A stretch of DNA of 15,649 nucleotides from Monoraphidium neglectum (taxonomy: Eukaryota > Chlorophyta > Chlorophyceae > Sphaeropleales > Selenastraceae): positions 1,089 through 16,737 of the forward strand of contig NW_014012460.1 in NCBI RefSeq assembly GCF_000611645.1. Direction: 5' to 3'. The notes beneath the pieces were generated by a model, which worked only from the letters and a program-made list of their open reading frames with translations, made no database searches and was not told the origin of the DNA. Below, piece by piece: positions 8,293 to 15,649 of this stretch. Positions within the stretch are counted from its first letter, which is position 1; each line of letters opens with the position of its first letter. The translations under genes and the position numbers were made by a program.

Positions 8293-9430
8293 CCGCAGGC
8301 GCACGCGGCTAACCGGAGTGCTAGGTATCTTTTAGCTTGGCACCTGCTGAATTGCTGGAGACGGCGCTGAATGTGCGGCAGTCGTGCCGCCCGCGTCCCC
8401 CTCGCAAGTGACGTTGGAATTCTAGGACACACTGACCCTGATCACAGGCGGGCCCGTGGCGCCCAATAGAAAGTGACCAACCAGGGGGCGCGCACGGTCC
8501 AGCTCTTAGCATGTTTCGGGTGGGCGAAGGGCGGGGTGACTGGGCACCCCCCAAGCCCTCGTTACACACGGCATGGCTGCGTTAGAGCGCCCGGCCCCCA
8601 ATTTCCGCGCGTGCCGTCTTTTCAATCACATGCGAGCGCGTCCGTTCATGCGGCGGTCATGACAGGGGATGGGGCGACAGCTTCAGGCAACAGGGCGTAG
8701 GCAGGCGTCCTCTGAGGACTGGCCTGTGCAGCTATGGGGTGGAAGGGTGTGGGTCTGTGCGCGTTGGGCGCGCGCAGGATTAGGTGCGGTGCGTTTGTGT
8801 AAGATTCTTTTCGGAGATGGGGCTGAAACGCCCTGTGTGTATATGGTCACAGGCAGTTGCCAATTGCGCATCTGGATAAATGATCCGGCCGGCAGCAGTG
8901 CGTGCGGGGTTCGTGCGAATGCACTTGCCAGCTGACGCAAAGCAACCACCATGTCGAGGTCAAGCCTTTGCACGTGCGACGCAGTATCCCCGCTGATCTC
9001 AGGTACATGGTGCATTCAACACGAGACTCTGCCTCTGCACCAGGCTGGAGTATTGCCGCAGCCGCTATGCTAAGCAAGGTGGGTGACGCCCGCCGCGCCC
9101 TGGATGCATTTGTGGCCCCGCGCTGTGACATTGTCATCCTTGCCACCTCAGCGGTACCGAGTTGAAAAGAAGAAATTTCACATGCGATTTTTTTGTTGAC
9201 GTCGCATACCATCTCATTATCCAGCCGTCGCGCGGCAGAGCGTGTGCGAGGAAAACCGCCGCTGGTTCACGGACCCAGCAGAGCTCCAGTGAGACTTCGA
9301 TCATTCAATTGAACTCCATTAAGGATGCTCTCAGCAATTTTGTAGACGCGTCGCTCGCCGATCGACTTCTGCATCTCTGCCCTACCGCGCGGGTATCGCT
9401 TCGCAGCCCGCTGTCCTGAGCGGTTGCACT
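8293..9430. other. Intergenic region with 3' UTR of gene 1 and upstream region of gene 2
   Basis: About 1.1 kb of lower-GC sequence with no convincing coding signal in any frame. It contains a TGTAA at 8798-8802. An in-frame TAA at 9320-9322 precedes the ORF starting at 9431, with no ATG between. A T-rich stretch followed by TGACGTCG lies at about 9188-9204. No TATA box, tRNA or other RNA gene was recognised. Confidence 0.6.
8798..8802 (+). terminator. Candidate TGTAA polyadenylation signal of the WDR62/MABP1-like gene
   Basis: TGTAA is the usual polyadenylation signal in Chlamydomonas-type green algae. This is the first copy I found on the plus strand after the stop at 8292, about 500 nt downstream, a plausible 3' UTR length for such genes. 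Confidence 0.45.
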
Positions 9431-10983
9431 ATGAAGCGTGGGGGGCAGCTGGCTGCCAACCCCAAAGGTGGGGTGGCAGTAGGGACAGGCGCGGCCCCCA
9501 ACATCGGCGGCAGCCCCACCCCTGCCCCAGCCGCAACAAAGCTGGGTCCCCGCTGGATCACAGGGCTCAGGGTGAAAACAGGTGGGACTCAAACCCTTTC
9601 AAGCGTGATGATCAACCAGCTCTCTCAGGGGATGCATGGAGTTGCAGGGCGCCAGGAAGCCCATGCGGCCAAACCCTTGTCACTCACCATGGGTCCCACG
9701 ATCCCAGGTGTCCTGCCGGCGGCTGCAGCAGCGAAAGAAGCCAAGGGCGCCCTGCGGCCCTGCAGCGACCCGCCCCTCAAGGTGTCTGAAGGCCTCATTG
9801 GCTCTGCAGTGGCAAAGGCCGCCGCCGGCCGTGGAACCAGCGGCGGCGGCCGCGGCAGCGGCGGCGGGGGCGGAAACGGCAACATGGGCGGCGGCATCGG
9901 CAGCGGCAGCGTCAGCGGCGGCGGCGAAGGCCGGGCCCTCGGCGGATCCAGGCCCTCCGCCTGCACCGCCTCCAGCCCCGCCACCAGCGCCCGCTCAGCG
10001 TCTGCTGCACGCTGCGGCATCACCGAGGGCGGCAACGTGAAGCGCATCGTGGCGCGGTTCAGCGGCGCCGGCGCCGGCGCCACCGCCGCCGCCGCCACGC
10101 CCGCAGAGAGCAGCACCTCGCGGCCCCGCAGCGCAACAGCGCCTGCAGTCGCCGTCACCCGCGCGCTTTTCAGCACGCAGCCGCCTTCTCGCAGCGCCCC
10201 TTCGGCGCCCGCACCAGCGCCCGCGCCCACGCCGCCGTCCCGCCGCCTTGTCTCTGCGCTGCCCGTGCGCCGGCCGGCCAGCCCCGTGGCCGCGGCAGCG
10301 GCTGCAGCGAGGGCAGCTGCGGCGGGCGCCAGCGGCGGCGCCGGCGCGTGCCGGCGCACCCCGAGCGCCCGTGCGCCTGCGCTTGTTCCAGGCCTCGCGG
10401 CCGGCATGCGGAGGGCAGCCGCAGCCTCAGGGTTGCTGGCTGCGGCGACGGCGGCGGCAGCCAGGGGGCAGCCCCGCGTGGTCGAGGTCGTCGACCGCAT
10501 GTGCAACCCCCTATTTGAGCCGTCGCCGCCGATGGCGCTCCCCGGAGATTCGACACCCGGCTGCCTTTCTTGGCCGGGCGGCGGCTGCACGGCCGGCAGC
10601 GGCGCTCTTCGTCACCGCGGCTCCTCTGGAGGGGGATCGCCGGTAGCCTGGAGGGGCGCGCACGCGGCGGTGGGCGCCGCAGAGGCGGACATGCTGGCGG
10701 CGGTGTCCAAGCCGGCCGCCCGTTCCACCTCGGAGGCGGGCGCACAGACAGACCCCCACCGGAGCACCTCAGAGACGGGGGCGCAGACCGAGGTATTCCG
10801 CTCGACCTCGGACGCAGGCGCGCAGACTGAGGGCGGCGCGATCGCAGGCGGCGCCTGCATCCCCGCGAACTGGCGCCTGCGGGATGCGGGGACGCAGAGC
10901 GAAGACGCTGAGTGCTGGCGCGCGGCGTCGCCATGCCGCCACAGCGAGGGCACCGGCGATGACGGCCTCAGTGGCACATCAGC

Positions 10984-11037
<54 letters not shown>

Positions 11038-11779
11038 ACCAGTTCTGGCGGGGCTGAGGGCAGTCGTCCAGGACCACGCCCAGGCGCTGGCCGCGGTGAC
11101 GCCCGCGCAGCTGCGGGGCGAGGCGGGGCCGCGGCTCAGGGATGAGCTGAGGGGGGCGGCCTGGGCCATGCACGGCTTTGGGGAAAGGGCGCTTTCCCTG
11201 CTGCACGCCGCCGCCGCGGCGGGGGCGCGGCTGGAGGGCGCAACCCCCGGCGGCGGCGCCGCGGGGGGCGCGCTGGACGCTTGCGCGGGCAGATCAGGCA
11301 GCTGCGCGGCGGACGGGTGCCGTGCGGAAGTCGAGCAGGCAATCGGCGGGCTGCAGCGGGTCATTGCGTTTGGCCATCCCTCAGAGGTCAGTGGCGCATC
11401 TGGCGGCGCCTGCTGCGACGCGCCAGCAATGCCAGGGACCCCCGGCTCGCGCAGCGCGCCTGTTGCCCCGCTGCCGTCGTCGCTACCTCACAGCGTCGCG
11501 GCAGCACTGCGGGCCAAGGCGGGAGCAGACTGCGATGCGACAGTCACAGGCGCTGTGGAGGCGGCTGCCACGTGCAGTGGCGGGGCTGCGGATGTGCCTG
11601 CGTCACAGGAGAGCCCCTGCAAGCGCTCGTATGCGGACGTTCTGCTTTCCAATGTAATTCAGGGCAGCACGGCCACGCCCGGGGCGTTCCAGCCGGGCGG
11701 CGCGCCGCAGCAGCGCCGGCGCGCGCGGGCGCCCCCGGCGGCAAGCGCTGCGCGTGACCGCCGCTGGCGGCCCGGGTAG
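9431..11779 (+). CDS. Unidentified Ser/Ala/Gly-rich protein with AQT[DE] repeats and polyQ
   Basis: ORF of 782 codons from the first ATG after an in-frame TAA (9320-9322) to TAG at 11777-11779. Not recognised. In order: an N-terminal part of lower GC; a Gly/Ser-rich run (about residues 134-175); GNVKRIVARFSG; long Ala/Pro/Ser/Arg stretches; three 13-residue repeats RSTSEAGAQTDPH, RSTSETGAQTEVF, RSTSDAGAQTEGG; a related LRDAGTQSEDA; 16 Gln; then a helical region PVLAGLRAVVQDHAQALAAV and AEVEQAIGGLQRVIAFG; and near the end CKRSYADVLLSNVIQG. No signal peptide or membrane segment is evident. GC-rich wobble positions and the in-frame polyQ support coding. An intron at 9582-9707 is possible. Upstream exons cannot be excluded. 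Confidence 0.68.
9582..9707 (+). other. Possible in-frame intron, 126 nt
   Basis: AAAACAG|GTGGGA at the left and GATCCCAG|GTG at the right are both phase 1. The stretch is a multiple of three without a stop and is visibly less GC-rich than both flanks. Removing it would delete 42 residues and join KTG to VLPAAAAAKEAK. It could equally be coding. Confidence 0.35.
10721..10837 (+). repeat. Three tandem 39-nt coding repeats (13 residues each)
   Basis: Units 10721-10759, 10760-10798 and 10799-10837 encode RSTS[ED][AT]GAQT[DE]xx. The DNA differs at many synonymous sites between units while the peptide is kept. A degenerate fourth copy, RDAGTQSED, lies at 10880-10906. Confidence 0.92.
10988..11035 (+). 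repeat. Polyglutamine tract, 16 CAG
   Basis: Sixteen uninterrupted CAG codons in frame with the 9431-11779 ORF, between TSAEQ-type sequence and PPVLAGL. It is the longest pure CAG run in the window. Confidence 0.96.
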
Positions 11780-12074
11780 GCAACCCGGGGCGGCTGAGCG
11801 AGCATTCGCCGCGGCGCCGCCGTCTCAGAGGCGGCCTGGAGTTCAACAACAGCATTTGCCGTGTGCTGCTTCATTGCCTCTGCAGGCAGTCCTCGCAGCA
11901 TGTGACGTCATCATGTGTGTCTCCACTCTGTTGCGGCTGGTGCCGGGAGCGCCACGGCGGCCCCGACCTCCAAGATGTCGCGTTGCCCAGCGCCGCACGG
12001 CGGATGTCCGATGGTTGTGCCTGTAGCAGAGGGATTACTGTTTCCATGGGCCAGCATAGTGTCAGATTGCTTCC

Positions 12075-12079
12075 TTACA
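12075..12079 (-). terminator. Candidate TGTAA polyadenylation signal of the minus-strand gene
   Basis: TTACA on the plus strand reads TGTAA on the minus strand, about 700 nt past the stop at 12782. Another minus-strand TGTAA (12786-12782) overlaps the stop codon itself and seems too early to serve. Confidence 0.3.
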
Positions 12080-12731
12080 CATTGCTTGCGCACACGCGCA
12101 GGCCGCCGGGTCTTAACACACCACCCGCGCCAGTTGGCGCGCTGGGTTTGCGCACCGCATGCGATCGCAAGATCATCAAAATGTGCCTTGTGTGTCGCTT
12201 TGCGGTGCCGCACTCACAGGCGCCATTTATATTTGCAGTTCAGAGCATGCATCACATTCACGAGAACGCAGGTGACGCGTGCTCAAATCCAAGGGATGAT
12301 CCGCTAGCCGTGCCTTGGACTTTGCCCTACAATACCCACCGCCTTCGCCGCCCACCGCCCGCCAGTGCAGCACCCAAACTGAACTGTGGACTGGGAGGAA
12401 CATGATTGGTTCTAGCTGGACTGTGGTTTATGATTTGATAGCACATGTTGCTGCTGAGCACGCGGACTGGGGGCGACAAGCAAGTGCCCACGCGACACTG
12501 CCTTGCGCAGCATGCGCCTCACTCGCCCCATTCGCGCACCCCTGCGTCAACCACAATGACACATCATCCAGCCACTGCGGCCACGACGGCTCGACGGCGC
12601 TGCCGCACCCGCCACTTCAACTGCTCGCACCCTCTGCTGACTTGCGGTGGTCCAACAGTGACTGCAACTATGCTTTACGTGCTGTGACGAGGCTATGCAA
12701 TCACTTTCAACTATCAGTCTCAATGACCTCG

Positions 12732-12736
12732 TGTAA
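12732..12736 (+). terminator. Candidate TGTAA polyadenylation signal of the 9431-11779 gene
   Basis: First plus-strand TGTAA I found after the stop at 11779. The implied 3' UTR of about 950 nt is long, and it would end just short of the coding end of the opposing gene. Confidence 0.35.
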
Positions 12737-12781
12737 CAGACTCAACCTCTGGGCTCACCACCCTCGGCGAACGCAAGACGC

Positions 12782-13434
12782 TTACAAAAAGGGGTCGCGA
12801 AACGCCACAGACTTGACCGAGCGCTGCATCCCCGCGCCGCCGACGTCGCTCCTGCCGCTCGGCTCGGCCTGCAGCAAGCCTGCCCCTGCGCGCGATGCCC
12901 TTGAGGTGCCCCCCGCGCCCCCGCCCGCAGACGGCAGCCGCCGCCCCGATGCAGGGCCGGGGCCGGCAACCCTGACCGCGGCCCCCGCGGCCGGCCCCGA
13001 GCCGCCGCCCCTGCTGCTTGGGGGGCCGCTGACGGGCCCGACCGTGTTGCTGGCTGCGGCGTCCGGGGTTTTGATGCGGGGCAGCAGCCCGCCATCAGAG
13101 GATGCGGGGAAACCAGAGGGCTGCGCTGCCCTGCTGCTGCCGCTGCCGCCGTTGCCACTTCGTCCGCCGCTCGTCCCCAGCCTGCCGCTGCCGTTGGGGG
13201 ATGCCGGCGCCCACCCGAGCGCCGCCGCGCCGCCGCTGGCGGCGGGCGTCAGCGCGGGCGGCGAGGCCGGCGGCGGCAGCTGCAGGGCAGCTGCGCCGAC
13301 GTAGGACGGCGACGCCGCCGCGACGCCCCAGGCGTTGAGGCTGTTGCTGAGCGTGCCGTCTGTCAGGCGGCGCGGCTGAAGCAGGGGGTCAAGGGGCAGG
13401 CGGCCTGCACGCACCAGTGAATGCAGACGTGAGT
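12782..13434 (-). CDS. Minus-strand gene, last exon with disordered tail
   Basis: The acceptor ACTTGCAG|AC leads to DSRLHSLVRAGRLPLDPLLQ and then TDGTLSNSLNAWGVAAASPS. A long Pro/Gly/Ser/Ala-rich stretch follows, and the exon ends in QRSVKSVAFRDPFL and TAA at 12784-12782. The opposite strand is also open here, but it does not chain into any gene. Confidence 0.72.
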
Positions 13435-15020
13435 CTGCAAGTCTTGATCAATCGCAGACACAACGTGCATCCACATGAGAGCCACGGCAGCAGCGACGCA
13501 GGCTGTGGTCAATACCGGTCAAAGTGAAAAGAATTTCTGGGACCTGCACCGCCCCCCGTGCTTAGCAGCTCACCTGCCACGTGCTCCTGGATGAGTAAAC
13601 TCAACAGCCCGTCCAGGTCAACGCTCGCACCAAACTGTGAGTTTGCAGAGTGGTGTGACGGGGATTAGGCCCCAGACAGCCGTGCACTGGCAGGCGACTC
13701 GTCCAGCCGTTGACAGGCAGGAAGTGAGCAGCCGCAGACGTGGATCTGCAAGATCTGGTGTGAAGCGGTGCCTCCATCACCCCCTTTCCAGATTGCACGC
13801 ATTCAGCGGCCTGATTGCATCTTTGCACTGCACAGTGTAAGAGATTGACCCCACTGCAAGGGGCACCTCGGAAGCGGCTCACCTGCCCCGGGGTCATGAT
13901 GGCTTCAAGGGAGGAGGTTACGCGCTTTGGCAGCGCCCCAGGGTCCTGTGGCAGAAGCACCAGGCGCAGCAGGGCAAAGGCTTGGATTGAAAGGATCGAG
14001 GTTGGCAAAGCCCTACGAATAAGCCGGGTAAACCCTTTCTACCTGATCTACACCAAGACACTATGTTGCTATACCAGCAACTACTCACCAGCACATGTTT
14101 GTCACCGCACATCTGCTGGGCCCAAAATGTCAGAGCCCACGTGAGTTGGGACCTCAACATGGGCTAGTTGGAGCAATGCCCCCCTTTGCCTGCTGAACTC
14201 ATTCTCTGCCAGATCCATTCGCACCTGACAGTTGTACAAATTAGCCAGCAGGTCGTGGACAGCCTGCACCGGCAGCTGCGCGCCCGCCACACTCGCCCTG
14301 GCACCAGAGGCGCGGCAGGGGGGTCTTGGAGCCGCCGGCAGGGCGTAATGCACAGTACGAGTCCAGAAAACTCAAGATCGAGGGTCAGCGAGCCAATTAT
14401 ACAGCCTATGCTGTCACCAATCTTCCCTGTTGCCCGCAGTGAGCCGCCCAGGGCACGAAATAAGCCGCACCCACAGCAGCAGCGGCATCCGAACCGCCCA
14501 TCCCCGAGCAAGCGTGGGGCCAGCCGCCCGCGCGCCCCAATGGCACCCGGCCGCTCGTGCCAGCTTGCGCCTGCCTCAAAATCCCGCCTCACCACTCTCG
14601 CAGCAGCCCCTTCCACAGGCCGGCCACCAGCCGCTTGACGCCAAGCAGCACGGCCAGCATAAAGCTCCACTGGCCCGGGCCCCAGGCCTCAGAGACTGAG
14701 GCCGAAGCAAACCGCAGGAAGCACTCGAGCTTCGGGCAACTGGGCGCGTGATGGCGGCAGCTGAGGAGGAGCCGGGCGATGGGGCCCTGCGAGCGTGCAC
14801 ACAAGGGCCGGGGGTTGGCAGGTCGCGCGATATGTGGTTGGTCAGCGGCGCGCGCGTGCCAGGTGTTGGCTGGTTGGAGGCTTCACGCACGGTCTCTCAG
14901 CTGATGGTGCGACACCCTCGCACGCGTGGCTCACTTGTGGGTCCTGGCATGTACGGCATCGCGCAAGGGTTTGCCATTGCCCTCATACGCACATGCACAC
15001 ACACACACATGCACACATGC

Positions 15021-15055
<35 letters not shown>

Positions 15056-15243
15056 CACGCGCGCCCGCAGTCACCCAGGCAGGCTGACACACCGACATTT
15101 GCTTCCCCACAGGCTGACCTCCGGGTCTCTCCACGCATCATGATCATGGGCCGGCCCCATCGTGCCATCCTGGGCGTAGTGCGCCATCAACACGTCAAAT
15201 AAACTGCCCTGGGGCGCCGCCCCGAGCCCGGCTGCGCCCAACC

Positions 15244-15276
<33 letters not shown>

Positions 15277-15649
15277 TCTGCTGCCGTTCCTCGGACCTGA
15301 TGACGTCATCCTCGTACTCCCTCAGCGCCCGATGGTAAACCCTGACGACCGCCTCCACGCACGCGCGCAGCTGCAGCGCATGCTTTGGCGCCGCCGCAGA
15401 CGCAGGCGCGCTGGCACCGCTGCCGGCGTCCTGCGGCGCTGCCGGGCCGCCGGGGCCGCCGCGGGCGGGAGTTGCGGGCTGCAGCAAGGCGCGGACGAAC
15501 TCGAGCCATTCAGCCTGCAGCGGGTCGTCGCTTTGGATGGACTTGTCCCTGCGCGCCAAGACCAACCGCCGCTGCTCCGCCCGCTCGTCTGCCACAGACC
15601 GCAGCGCCGCCAAAACTTGGGCTGTAGCAGATAAAACGGACACCTCGCC
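12782..15649 (-). CDS. Unidentified helical protein with polyQ and disordered tail, 5' end outside window
   Basis: Spliced minus-strand CDS 15649-15119, 14786-14593, 14297-14225, 14038-13883, 13634-13574, 13434-12782: 555 residues plus TAA, with an optional 27-nt exon at 14115-14089. Phases agree at every junction. The N-terminal visible part is helical and charged (ERRLVLARRDKSIQS-like, then RACVEAVVRVYHRALREYED) and leads into 10 Gln. The middle exons give leucine-rich helices: CPKLECFLRFASASVSEAWG, AVLLGVKRLVAGLWKGLLRE, AVHDLLANLYNC, IQAFALLRLVLLPQD and LDGLLSLLIQEHVA. The last exon is Pro/Ser/Gly/Ala-rich and ends QRSVKSVAFRDPFL. The spacing of the helices is compatible with a helical-repeat fold, but I do not recognise the family. 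It converges with the 9431-11779 gene. Confidence 0.72.
13574..13634 (-). CDS. Minus-strand gene, 61-nt exon
   Basis: The acceptor ACTCACAG leads in phase 0 to FGASVDLDGLLSLLIQEHVA. It exits in phase 1 at GGCAG|GTGAGC, and the split codon joins to Asp in the next exon. Both sites are strong and the peptide is a clear amphipathic helix. Confidence 0.75.
13883..14038 (-). CDS. Minus-strand gene, exon with IQAFALLRLVLL helix
   Basis: Encodes ILSIQAFALLRLVLLPQDPG and ALPKRVTSSLEAIMTPGQ; the exit at GGGCAG|GTGAGC, phase 0, is strong. The 5' end is uncertain: a TAG acceptor at 14040-14039 is the phase 0 choice that fits the previous exon. Other acceptors near 14015 and 13985 would need a different upstream phase. 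Confidence 0.65.
14089..14115 (-). CDS. Possible 27-nt microexon of the minus-strand gene
   Basis: GGGCCCAGCAG followed by 24 nt and a very strong donor, CTG|GTGAGT. It would add QMCGDKHVL or MCGDKHVL (tandem CAGCAG acceptor) without changing phase. It may be spurious. Confidence 0.3.
14225..14297 (-). CDS. Minus-strand gene, third visible exon
   Basis: The acceptor GGTGCCAG|G completes a Trp codon with the upstream TG. It encodes ASVAGAQLPVQAVHDLLANL followed by YNCQ and exits in phase 0 at TGTCAG|GTGCGA. The frame stays open past this donor (VRMDLAENEF...), so a longer exon ending near 14153 at GAG|GTCCCA is a less likely alternative. Confidence 0.7.
14593..14786 (-). CDS. Minus-strand gene, second visible exon
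   Basis: The acceptor CACGCTCGCAG leads in phase 0 to GPIARLLLSCRHHAPSCPKL, then a leucine-rich helical stretch ending LWKGLLRE. It exits in phase 2 at GAGTG|GTGAGG, a strong donor, just before an in-frame TGA. Confidence 0.8.
14985..15062. repeat. CA/GT microsatellite in intron of the minus-strand gene
   Basis: A nearly continuous (CA)n tract with a few interruptions, inside the intron 15118-14787. In the direction of transcription it is a (GT)n tract soon after the donor. Confidence 0.93.
15119..15649 (-). CDS. Minus-strand gene, first visible exon
   Basis: Open to the window edge with no in-frame stop, so the true start may be outside; a GTG at 15643 is not a credible eukaryotic start. 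It encodes VLSATAQVLAALRSVADERA, DPLQAEWLEFVRALLQP, a Gly/Ala/Pro linker, the helix ACVEAVVRVYHRALREYEDD, ten Gln, and GSLFDVLMAHYAQDG. The donor GAG|GTCAGC at 15118-15117 is weak but is the in-phase choice for the next exon. Confidence 0.7.
15245..15274 (-). repeat. Polyglutamine tract, 10 CAG on the minus strand
   Basis: Ten CTG on the plus strand, reading as ten CAG codons in the minus-strand exon, preceded by EERQQR and followed by GLGAAG. Confidence 0.94.

Larger units (their letters stand above)
11780..12781. other. Convergent intergenic / 3' UTR region
   Basis: About 1 kb between the stop of the plus-strand ORF and the stop of the minus-strand gene. GC is lower than in the flanking exons and there is no convincing coding signal. 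A perfect TGACGTCA palindrome is at 11903-11910. TGTAA motifs lie on the plus strand at 12732-12736 and on the minus strand at 12079-12075. Confidence 0.6.

Noticed and set aside
8902..9165. Small plus-strand open frame in the intergenic region
   Set aside because: Ordinary mixed composition, no motif, no splice link to either gene and no polyadenylation signal of its own.
9625..10590. Minus-strand open frame of 321 codons opposite the second gene
   Set aside because: Pro/Ala/Arg-rich shadow of GC-rich coding sequence, with no motif and no splice chain. The plus strand has the in-frame peptide repeats and polyQ.
11903..11910. Perfect TGACGTCA palindrome, also at 15301-15308, and TGACGTCG at 9197-9204
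   Set aside because: CRE-type bZIP sites, but one lies in coding sequence and one in a 3' region. Eight-base matches are expected by chance in 15 kb of GC-rich DNA often enough to carry no weight.
12371..12400. CSTQTELWTG peptide resembling an LC8-binding TQT motif
   Set aside because: It lies in the convergent intergenic region, in a frame with no other coding support, so the match is probably chance.
12315..13304. Plus-strand open frame of 329 codons
   Set aside because: Its first half lies in lower-GC intergenic sequence and its second half is antisense to the last exon of the minus-strand gene, which chains by phase with five other exons.
14985..15062. CA repeat as a possible CRISPR or telomeric array
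   Set aside because: It is a simple dinucleotide microsatellite without spacers or a telomere-type unit.

Overview
The window reads as nuclear DNA of a very GC-rich green alga, most likely a chlorophyte of the Chlorophyceae. The grounds are: GC-saturated exons split by 60-410 nt introns with GTGAG/GTGCG-type donors and CAG acceptors, lower-GC introns and intergenic DNA, in-frame CAG (glutamine) tracts, CA microsatellites inside introns, and TGTAA motifs of the kind volvocine-type algae use as polyadenylation signals. The order-level placement is inference. I see no bacterial, viral, organellar or transposon features.

Three protein-coding genes can be supported. (1) Plus strand, 5' end outside the window to 8292: a ten-exon stretch of a WD40 gene of the WDR62/MABP1 family. 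Exons 1-5 give the last part of the C-terminal beta-propeller. Exons 5-10 give a low-complexity tail of about 1,660 residues with four polyglutamine tracts, two SPKKRP basic motifs, a MAPK-docking-like island and two amphipathic helices near the end. Splice phases are consistent at all nine junctions, giving 1,974 residues in the window. (2) Plus strand, 9431-11779: a 782-codon, largely uninterrupted ORF of unknown function, Ser/Ala/Gly rich, with three 13-residue repeats ending in AGAQTD/TGAQTE/AGAQTE-type motifs and a 16-glutamine tract; it may contain one small in-frame intron. (3) Minus strand, 15649 (open at the window edge) down to 12782: a six- or seven-exon gene for an unrecognised, partly helical protein with a 10-glutamine tract and a disordered tail.

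Between the genes lie 8293-9430 (3' UTR of gene 1 and upstream region of gene 2) and 11780-12781 (shared 3' region of the convergent genes 2 and 3). Nothing shows that the three genes act together. WDR62/MABP1 proteins are JNK-pathway scaffolds and, for WDR62, spindle-pole/centriole proteins in animals; carrying that role over to this alga is inference.

I did not find a clearly novel multi-gene system. The best candidates for a second look are the very long polyQ tail on the WDR62/MABP1-like protein, the splice acceptor that doubles as a stop codon at its last intron, the tandem AQT[DE] repeats of gene 2, and the unidentified minus-strand protein.
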